Assembly (NCBI RefSeq): GCF_019665765.1
Contig: NZ_CP081150.1
Span: 1,488,001 to 1,552,000, forward strand
Length of the DNA: 64,000 nucleotides
Direction: 5' to 3'
DNA from: Deefgea tanakiae
GTDB lineage: Bacteria; Pseudomonadota; Gammaproteobacteria; Burkholderiales; Chitinibacteraceae
The stretch's first letter is position 1, and each line of letters starts with the position of its first letter. This document shows positions 58,109 through 64,000 of the stretch, one piece after another. A model generated the notes under the pieces. The model saw only the letters and a program-made list of their open reading frames with translations. It was not told where the DNA came from and did not search any database. Both the position numbers and the translations under genes were made by a program.

Positions 58109-59197
58109 ATGAATCTGCCAGATCCACGCCTTTACCCTCGTGTTAACCCACAAAATCCAATCATTCGCCAAGTCATGTCACTAATGACTGAGCGCGACGC
58201 AGCATTGGTCGCACAAAAACGCGTCGGTTTGCAGCAGCTCATGGCTGAATTGCTGATGTCGAAAGATCATTACGCCCTCAACGGCGCGCTCACCCAAGCC
58301 CCATCACAAGACGCATGGCTCACAATGTGGCACGCCCTGCGCGTTGAAGTTGAAACGGCCAGTGCGCACGATCAACGTTCTGCCGTTTTGTTTGCGATTC
58401 CTGTGGTCTTGGTTGCAGGCTGCAAAGGCGAAACCACTTTACCGAGTGAAATCGATGGCGCCGCCGCTTTAGCGATTTTACGTGAGCACGGCATTGTTGC
58501 TGCCAATGCCGACGCTTGGTTGTCGGGCGCACTGCTTGGCCCCGATGTGCTCGCGGCAATTAGCCCGGCGCAACTGGCCGAATGGCGCGCCACGATTACT
58601 GAAGCAGCAAAATTCCCAATCGACTCCGCTGGCAGCGTTATCAAAGTGAAAGATGAAGCCGTGGCGCTGCGCTATTTGATTGGCGTGGCGATTCAAGAAA
58701 AAACTGCAGAACCTGCGATTAAGCTGGGTGGCCAAGTCACTAGCTGGGGCATGCCCTTGGCTAACTTAATTAGCGAAACGCTAAAAACCGACGGCGTTAC
58801 TTTATTTCCAATCCCACGTACGCCACTACCGTGGTTGGCCGCGCAAGACGTTGGCCGCGTTACGCAGCTCGAAACTCGTCTGCAAGTGATGACCAGCAAT
58901 GCGCTGCGTAGCATTCGCACCAAAGGGCGCACCCCAGTCGTGACCGTGGCCGCGCATGAAAATAATGAAATCCGGATTACTTTTTCAAGCAAAGAAGATC
59001 CAGAACGCTGGGAAGGTTACGTCTGGAATTTGCTGCCCTCTGATCACGTCGAGCAAATCGTCCAATATGTGCGCGAATTGATGCAAGAGTGCCGCTTGGA
59101 TGACTTGGTCTTTATTGAAAACGTTCAGCCCACCTTAGACACTGATGGTCTACCCTTGTTTATTACCGCCCACACTAAACCCGTTGTGCTGCAATAA
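58109..59197 (+). CDS. Conserved-looking protein of unknown function, 362 residues
   Basis: I do not recognise a family. The product is soluble, with no signal peptide or membrane span. Residues ~15-80 look helical, and ~95-115 hold a hydrophobic strand ending VVLVAGCKGETTLPSE. Residues ~120-200 are Ala-rich helices. The C-terminal part (230-360) is mixed alpha/beta, with PIPRTPLPWLAAQDVGRV near 232 and EDPERWEGYVWNLLP near 297. Codon use resembles its neighbours. The ferredoxin gene follows after 18 bases with its own AAGGAA site, so they are probably co-transcribed. Confidence 0.75.
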   Translation: MNLPDPRLYPRVNPQNPIIRQVMSLMTERDAALVAQKRVGLQQLMAELLMSKDHYALNGALTQAPSQDAWLTMWHALRVEVETASAHDQRSAVLFAIPVVLVAGCKGETTLPSEIDGAAALAILREHGIVAANADAWLSGALLGPDVLAAISPAQLAEWRATITEAAKFPIDSAGSVIKVKDEAVALRYLIGVAIQEKTAEPAIKLGGQVTSWGMPLANLISETLKTDGVTLFPIPRTPLPWLAAQDVGRVTQLETRLQVMTSNALRSIRTKGRTPVVTVAAHENNEIRITFSSKEDPERWEGYVWNLLPSDHVEQIVQYVRELMQECRLDDLVFIENVQPTLDTDGLPLFITAHTKPVVLQ

Positions 59198-59215
59198 ACA
59201 ACCCAAGGAATCACG

Positions 59216-59548
59216 ATGAGCCATTACCAACATCATGTGTTTTTTTGCTTAAATCAACGCGCCCCAGGTGAGCGTCAATCTTGCAATAGCTGCGGTGCAG
59301 ATACACTTTGGGCCTATGCCAAAGATCGCGTCAAAGCACTGGGCTTAAATGGTGACGGCAAAGTTCGCATCAATAAAGCTGGCTGTTTGGAGCGCTGTGA
59401 AGAAGGCCCTGTGATCGTTATTTATCCCGAAGAAACTTGGTATACCTATATCGACAAAGAGGATATCGACGAGATCATCAACGAACATTTGTTAAACGGC
59501 CGAGTGGTTGAGCGCTTGCTCATTCCTGCACGACCCGCCGCCAATTGA
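59216..59548 (+). CDS. Thioredoxin-like [2Fe-2S] ferredoxin
   Basis: A 110-residue protein of the (2Fe-2S) thioredoxin-like ferredoxin family. The N-terminal FFCLNQRAPGERQSCNSCGAD has the first cysteines (about residues 10, 23 and 26). INKAGCLERCEEGPVIVIYPEETWY near 58-80 holds the later pair (C-L-E-R-C) and the typical GPVxVVYPEGxWY motif. The electron partner is not visible. AAGGAATCACG precedes the ATG. Confidence 0.9.
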   Translation: MSHYQHHVFFCLNQRAPGERQSCNSCGADTLWAYAKDRVKALGLNGDGKVRINKAGCLERCEEGPVIVIYPEETWYTYIDKEDIDEIINEHLLNGRVVERLLIPARPAAN

Positions 59549-59561
59549 TTTTGAATCAACC

Positions 59562-59585
59562 ACAATGCGCCACACGGCGCATTGT
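59562..59585 (+). terminator. Hairpin after the ferredoxin gene
   Basis: A 10-bp perfect stem (ACAATGCGCC / GGCGCATTGT) with a four-base loop, followed by TTTACG. The T run is short, so a weak or partial terminator is inferred. Confidence 0.5.
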
Positions 59586-59624
59586 TTACGTATACACAGC
59601 CAACCTATATAGATTAATAGCTAC

Positions 59625-60266
59625 ATGACCATACCCCGCAAAGCAGTCACTTTTGAACTCATCGAAATTGCCGGTCCCGCTGGTAAATTAGAATGTTTGC
59701 GCCTCGACGCCCAAACCGAAACTGCCATCGGTATTGTCTTGGTCGCCCACCCCAATCCCACTGAAGGTGGCACCTTTAATAACAAAATCGTTCACACGCT
59801 CGCCAAAACACTTTCTCGACTCGGCTACATTGCCTACTGCCCGAATTTGCGCGGCGTCGGTTTGTCTGAAGGCGAGCATAGTCGCGGTGAGTTTGAGCCC
59901 GATGATATGGCGGCGGTACTTGCATTTGCCCGCGCCCACCATCCACAGCTCACGCGACTGACTTTGGCGGGTTTTTCTTTTGGTACCTTGATACAAAGTC
60001 GCTTACGTGAACGCCTGACAGACAGCGAAGTCGAAGGAATGATTTTGATTGGCCCCGCAGTCAGCCGCTACGCCTTTCCGAATGTACCTAAGGGCACACT
60101 GGTTATTCACGGCGAAGAAGACGAAGTGATTAGTCTAAGCGCAGTACTCAATTGGGCGCGACCGCAACAATTGCCGATTATCGTCGCCCCCGGCGTTGGG
60201 CATTTTTTCCATGGCAGACTCACCCAACTTGCCGAACTCGTACACGAGGCGTGGCGCAAACGATGA
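59625..60266 (+). CDS. Alpha/beta hydrolase (dienelactone-hydrolase-like serine hydrolase)
   Basis: A 213-residue protein with the alpha/beta-hydrolase core. The oxyanion strand reads IVLVAHPNPTEGGTFNNKIV near residue 35. RGVGLSEG is near 78. The nucleophile elbow region is LTLAGFSFGTLI near 113-124 (G-F-S-F-G, Ser nucleophile). LVIHGEEDEVISL near 162 has the acidic residue, and GVGHFFHGRL near 192 has the catalytic His. It matches the family typified by YsgA-like/COG2945 hydrolases. Its stop overlaps the next start (ATGA). Confidence 0.88.
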   Translation: MTIPRKAVTFELIEIAGPAGKLECLRLDAQTETAIGIVLVAHPNPTEGGTFNNKIVHTLAKTLSRLGYIAYCPNLRGVGLSEGEHSRGEFEPDDMAAVLAFARAHHPQLTRLTLAGFSFGTLIQSRLRERLTDSEVEGMILIGPAVSRYAFPNVPKGTLVIHGEEDEVISLSAVLNWARPQQLPIIVAPGVGHFFHGRLTQLAELVHEAWRKR

Positions 60267-60925
60267 ATTTGCCTGCGAGTTTCTTTCCTCATTGGCTTTT
60301 AATCCTTAGCGCTTTATCGAGCGTCATGCTGTGCGGCTGGGCCGCGAAGAAAGAAACATGGCATACGCTAAACCAAACCCAAATCACGAGCTGGTTATGC
60401 TGCTCGGTGATTTTACTGGTCACATGGCAACTCAAAGCCCAGATATATGCAGGCATTGCCTTTCATATCCTAGGAGCTACTGCGCTCACACTCATCGCAG
60501 GTCCTTACCGAGCATTACTAAGTATGGCGGCCTTACTGGGTATGGACCTGGGATTGACTGGTGGAGATATAGCAAGCTGGGGATTATCATTTTGGCTCAT
60601 CGGAGTTTTACCCGTTTTAAGCACACAATCGCTCTTACTGTTTGCCCAAAATCGATTCAGCCCCAATCTTTTTGTTTATATTTTTGTAAATTGTTTTGCA
60701 GCAGGGGCAATTTCAATGTGGCTATTTGGCATTGCCAACTGCATCTTGCTCTATCTCACCAAAGCCTATTCGCCCCAGTTCTTATTTGAAGAAATGCTAC
60801 CCATCTATTTTTTAATGGGCTGGCCCGAAGCATTCATTACCGGCTTAAATCTCACCTTACTCGTCATTTGGCGCCCTGAATGGGTAATCAGTTTTAATGA
60901 CCGACTTTATCTGCAAAAAAGATAA
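60263..60925 (+). CDS. CbiM-like energy-coupling-factor permease
   Basis: A 220-residue hydrophobic protein with about six to seven spans, resembling the CbiM/NikM substrate-binding component of ECF transporters. Landmarks include IAFHILGATALTLIAGPYRALLS near residue 68 and ALLGMDLGLTGGDIASWGL near 95. The C-terminal YFLMGWPEAFITG near 190 is also characteristic. No CbiN/Q/O genes are nearby, and the N-terminal metal-binding His of true CbiM is not evident, so it may work alone or with distant partners. The ATG at 60263 overlaps the hydrolase stop; the longer frame from 60152 is a shadow. Confidence 0.75.
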   Translation: MNLPASFFPHWLLILSALSSVMLCGWAAKKETWHTLNQTQITSWLCCSVILLVTWQLKAQIYAGIAFHILGATALTLIAGPYRALLSMAALLGMDLGLTGGDIASWGLSFWLIGVLPVLSTQSLLLFAQNRFSPNLFVYIFVNCFAAGAISMWLFGIANCILLYLTKAYSPQFLFEEMLPIYFLMGWPEAFITGLNLTLLVIWRPEWVISFNDRLYLQKR

Positions 60926-60973
60926 TCCTCTGCTAGATTGGTTGCAAGCACTTATAAACCAAAGCACCTGTGT

Positions 60974-62536
60974 ATGCGCCAAATACGGACTGATTTAAAT
61001 TTAATCTTTATTGCGATTGTCACCACGGTGCTTACCATCTCAGGCGCCATCTCCTACTATCGCACTCAAAATCAACTCAATATTGAGCTAGAAGCATTTA
61101 GTCGATCACTCGATGCACGACTACAAAGTGTTTTACCCGGCATTATGTGGAATTTTGATGACCAGCAACTGGCCCTAGTACTAGACGCGGAAATGCGCTC
61201 GCCCGACATCCGGGCACTCGAAGTTTCTAACATGGAAGTGATGTTGGCCGGCCGCTTACGCGAAAGCGGCACTGTTGCCCCGATTCTTTCGCCAACTACA
61301 TTCTCAGGGCCAGATACGCACACTACCACGATTAACTACCTACAAAATCAAGACAAACACCCGCTCGGCACAGTCAAAATAACGATCACCCGCGACCGAA
61401 TTAACGGTTTACTACGCAAAATTATTATTGAAAAACTGATCGAAATATTATTGCTCGATGCTTTATTACTGATTGCGTTATCGACCACACTACAACGCAT
61501 GGTGATTTCACCGCTGTCGCTACTGGGCAAAAAATTAAGCCAAGCCGCACAATCGAGCAAAGATCTTGAAGAGATCGAACTACCCAACAATCCCTACAAA
61601 GAATTTACGGACCTCACTGATGGTTTTACCCGCATCGTGAGTCGACTCAAAGATGACGTAAACATTCGCAGCCAAGCGGAAAAAGAAATGCGTACCGCTA
61701 AAGACGCAGCTGAAACGGCACTAGGCCAATTAAAAGAAGCTCAAAACAGCCTCGTTCAATCTGAAAAAATGGCTTCGCTGGGTAGCTTAGTTGCAGGCAT
61801 TGCTCATGAAATCAACACGCCAGTTGGTATTATTCTCACGAGCGCCTCGGTATTGCATGATGATTCAGTGCTATTTCGCGAGAAAATTGAATCGGGTAAT
61901 ATGAAAAAATCAGAAGTGATCAGCTATAGCCAGACGGCTGAACAATCATCATCGCTGATTATTAGCAATGCAATGCGCGCAGCGGATTTAATCCAAAGTT
62001 TTAAACGAGTTGCTGTTGACCAAACCTCTGAAGCAAGACGCGATTTTGAGCTGGGCAAATACCTGCAAGAAATCATTACCAGTATTGGACCAGCATTAAA
62101 GCACTCACAAATCACCATCAATATTATTTGCCCTGAAGCCATTGAACTTGAAGGCTATCCCGGTGCAATATCGCAAATCATCACTAATTTAATCAATAAT
62201 GCGGCGCTTCATGCCTTTACTGAGGATTTACCCAGCAGCAAAAAACACGTCAACATTGTTGCAGAGCGATATTTCAATACCGTCACGCTACACGTGTCTG
62301 ACAACGGCAGTGGCATTGACGAAGCCGTTATTTCTAAGATTTTCGACCCTTTTTATACCACCAAACGTGCCAATGGCGGCAGCGGCTTGGGCTTGAACAT
62401 TGTTTTTAATCTTGTGACCCAAACCTTGGGTGGCCACATTCACGTAAAATCGACCGTCGGCAAAGGCACTTCATTCATAATGACCTTCCCCGCCATGGCA
62501 CCAAAACCGAAAGAGCTCCGTACACCTAATGCCTAG
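60974..62536 (+). CDS. Membrane sensor histidine kinase
   Basis: About 520 residues. TM1 lies near residues 10-30, a ~130-residue periplasmic domain follows (QSVLPGIMWNFDDQQLALVLD near 55), and TM2 near 160-185 (IEILLLDALLLIALSTTL). A HAMP-like segment and coiled coil (QLKEAQNSLVQSEKMASLGSL-type, near 245-270) follow. HisKA has the phospho-His in GIAHEINTPVG near 275. The HATPase domain has NLINNAALHAF, DNGSGIDEAVI and GGSGLGLNIVFNL near 405-470. No receiver domain or cognate regulator lies in the window. ATG 60974 is preferred to the TTG at 60938. Confidence 0.9.
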   Translation: MRQIRTDLNLIFIAIVTTVLTISGAISYYRTQNQLNIELEAFSRSLDARLQSVLPGIMWNFDDQQLALVLDAEMRSPDIRALEVSNMEVMLAGRLRESGTVAPILSPTTFSGPDTHTTTINYLQNQDKHPLGTVKITITRDRINGLLRKIIIEKLIEILLLDALLLIALSTTLQRMVISPLSLLGKKLSQAAQSSKDLEEIELPNNPYKEFTDLTDGFTRIVSRLKDDVNIRSQAEKEMRTAKDAAETALGQLKEAQNSLVQSEKMASLGSLVAGIAHEINTPVGIILTSASVLHDDSVLFREKIESGNMKKSEVISYSQTAEQSSSLIISNAMRAADLIQSFKRVAVDQTSEARRDFELGKYLQEIITSIGPALKHSQITINIICPEAIELEGYPGAISQIITNLINNAALHAFTEDLPSSKKHVNIVAERYFNTVTLHVSDNGSGIDEAVISKIFDPFYTTKRANGGSGLGLNIVFNLVTQTLGGHIHVKSTVGKGTSFIMTFPAMAPKPKELRTPNA

Positions 62537-62623
62537 CCATCGACACAGACAATCACCTGTTGGCATTGGTTAAATGGCATTTCTTGGGTATCCTTGCGTC
62601 TTTTCAGTATCGAGTCTCACGTC

Positions 62624-63679
62624 ATGACCACACTGCTTGCCGGTAAACCCTATGCTCTTCTCGCCTACTGCCGCCCTGGTTTTGAGCCTGAGTGCGCAGA
62701 GGAGATTGCTGACCATACTCAAGGCCCAGGCAAATTTGAACGTGGCGATGGCTGGGTCATGTTCACACCAAATGAAAATCACGGTGCTCAATTGCGTGAA
62801 CTACTGCCTAAGCAATTCATCTTCTCGCGTCAAACCATACAAGTACACAGCCGTATTGCGCTCGGCACTAAAGATCGCCTAACCCCCATCGTTGACGCAC
62901 TTAAAGTGATCAATGGAATCTATAGTGATGTTTGGCTGGAACACCCCGACTCAAACGAAGGCAAATCCCTATCAAGCTTTACCCGCAAATTTGGTGATTA
63001 CGTCGCCAAAGCCCTAGTACAAAACAACTGGCTACAACCAGAGCAATCACGCCAACGGCTACATTTATTCTTCCCCAAGCAAGGTGAAGTGATGATATGT
63101 ACTCGACCAGTGCGCGCAACTGATTGGCTCAATGGCATTCCACGCCTACGCATGCCTTGCGATGCACCAAGTCGCTCTACACTGAAAATGCTCGAGGCCA
63201 TCTTAGTGCTTGTTGATGAGCCCGAGAAAAAATTCCGTGAAGGCATGACCGCAGTCGACTTAGGCGCTGCGCCCGGTGGCTGGACGTATCAACTGGTTTC
63301 ACGTGGATTGAAGGTATTCGCAATTGATAATGGGCCAATGAAAGGTAGTATGGATGGCCACCATCAAGTGAAACACGTCCGTGATGATGGCTTTAAATTC
63401 CGCCCAAAAAACCCTGTAGATTGGCTCGTTTGCGATATGGTTGAACAACCCATTCGGATTGCCGAACTCATGGCAAAATGGCTAGCTTCTGGTAACGCAC
63501 GTCGTGCGATTTTTAATTTAAAACTACCGATGAAAAAGCGTCATTTAGAAGTTGAAAAATGTTTTGATTTAATCGATCAAAAGCTCAAAAAAGCCGATAT
63601 TTCATATAAAATTAGCGCGAAACAATTATTCCACGACCGTGAAGAAATCACCTGCTATATCACCACAGTCAAAGATTAA
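62624..63679 (+). CDS. rlmM: 23S rRNA C2498 2'-O-ribose methyltransferase RlmM
   Basis: Methylates C2498 of 23S rRNA with SAM. From the ATG at 62624 the product is 351 residues. The N-terminal THUMP-like region has LLAYCRPGFEPECAEEI near residue 11. The Rossmann methyltransferase domain has motif I AVDLGAAPGGWTYQLVSRG near 210 and FAIDNGPMKGSMD near 232. VDWLVCDMVEQP near 265 and FNLKLPMKKR near 295 contain the catalytic Lys/Asp/Lys/Glu-type residues. The final EEITCYI is typical. A TTG at 62594 is a weaker start. Confidence 0.95.
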   Translation: MTTLLAGKPYALLAYCRPGFEPECAEEIADHTQGPGKFERGDGWVMFTPNENHGAQLRELLPKQFIFSRQTIQVHSRIALGTKDRLTPIVDALKVINGIYSDVWLEHPDSNEGKSLSSFTRKFGDYVAKALVQNNWLQPEQSRQRLHLFFPKQGEVMICTRPVRATDWLNGIPRLRMPCDAPSRSTLKMLEAILVLVDEPEKKFREGMTAVDLGAAPGGWTYQLVSRGLKVFAIDNGPMKGSMDGHHQVKHVRDDGFKFRPKNPVDWLVCDMVEQPIRIAELMAKWLASGNARRAIFNLKLPMKKRHLEVEKCFDLIDQKLKKADISYKISAKQLFHDREEITCYITTVKD

Positions 63680-63713
63680 TTTTTATACTTAGATAAAATA
63701 ACAGGAGAGCACG

Positions 63714-64000
63714 ATGTTTAAAGAGTTTCGCGAATTTGCAATGCGCGGCAATGTTGTTGATTTAGCGGTCGGCGTGGTAATTGGTGCCGCCTTTGGCAAG
63801 ATTGTTGACTCACTAGTTAAAGACGTCATCATGCCGCCGCTGGGTTTTTTAATTGGCAAAGTTGACTTCACGAATATGTTTGTGACTTTAGCCGATGGCA
63901 AAACAGCAGGCCCTTACGACACGCTGAAAGTCGCACAAGATGCCGGTGCAGTAACAATGAATTTGGGAATGTTTTTTAATTCATTGATTAGTTTCATTAT
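63714..64000 (+). CDS. mscL: Large-conductance mechanosensitive channel MscL (3' truncated by window edge)
   Basis: Osmotic-shock safety valve of the inner membrane. About 95 of the usual ~140 residues are visible. The start [20 protein letters not shown] and the TM1 segment [20 protein letters not shown]-like region with PPLGFLIGK match MscL. The beginning of TM2 ([15 protein letters not shown]) runs off the window. AGGAG lies seven bases before the ATG. It follows rlmM after 34 bases. Confidence 0.96.
   Translation, partial: MFKEFREFAMRGNVVDLAVGVVIGAAFGKIVDSLVKDVIMPPLGFLIGKVDFTNMFVTLADGKTAGPYDTLKVAQDAGAVTMNLGMFFNSLISFI

Overview
The window is a gene-dense, mostly housekeeping stretch of a Gram-negative chromosome. 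Protein sequences and gene order point to Betaproteobacteria, order Neisseriales. The lipid A/outer-membrane block (lpxB-lpxA-fabZ-lpxD-ompH-bamA-rseP-dxr-cdsA-uppS-frr-pyrH-tsf-rpsB), a heptose epimerase and motAB indicate an LPS-bearing, flagellated cell. A cytoplasmic-looking GH9 glycosidase beside a ROK sugar kinase, plus a secreted protein with chitinase-A-N-like repeats, suggest a chitin-using member such as Chitinibacteraceae. The family assignment is inference. No transposase, integrase, CRISPR array, rRNA or tRNA was recognised.

Layout. 1-11.5 kb (+): the 3' part of mfd, a very large SNF2 helicase, a GNAT enzyme, a UPF0149/SEC-C protein, a FUSC-like membrane protein and serB with its terminator. 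A compact three-gene bufferin (RiPP metallophore) operon bufA-bufB-bufC follows, with no DoxX-type bufD. 11.5-15.5 kb (-): rpfE-like, recJ and a secreted three-repeat Ig-like protein. 15.5-16.0 kb (+): a YgjP-type metallopeptidase. 16.0-21.8 kb (-): atypical PilZ, ung, ROK kinase, GH9, hldD and a DUF4124 protein, then two very small ORFs. 21.9-22.7 kb (+): a periplasmic alpha-carbonic anhydrase. 22.7-27.4 kb (-): motA-motB-methyltransferase-HDOD-TrmH, with overlapping genes after motB. 27.5-41.7 kb (-): rnhB and the envelope/translation block, with terminator-like hairpins between rpsB, tsf, pyrH and frr and a structured rpsB leader.

41.9-44.9 kb (-) holds a four-gene, fully overlapping MCE (Mla-like) lipid-transport operon. 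Its supposed ATPase has lost Walker A and is best read as a pseudo-ABC subunit. 45.1-47.0 kb (+): trxB and a small double-stranded-beta-helix protein. 47.2-54.8 kb (-): typA, a Nudix hydrolase, a TRIC/UPF0126 membrane protein and a 1428-residue hybrid histidine kinase. 54.9-64 kb (mainly +): metG, acyP, a WbuC cupin (-), an unrecognised 362-residue protein, a [2Fe-2S] ferredoxin, an alpha/beta hydrolase, a CbiM-like permease, a second histidine kinase, rlmM and the 5' part of mscL.

The observations most worth follow-up are the bufferin operon without bufD, the MCE operon with a pseudo-ATPase, the Ig-repeat secreted protein downstream of recJ, the GH9-ROK pair, and the rpsB leader with a three-way-junction-like fold. 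All assignments are from reading the sequence; no database search was run.
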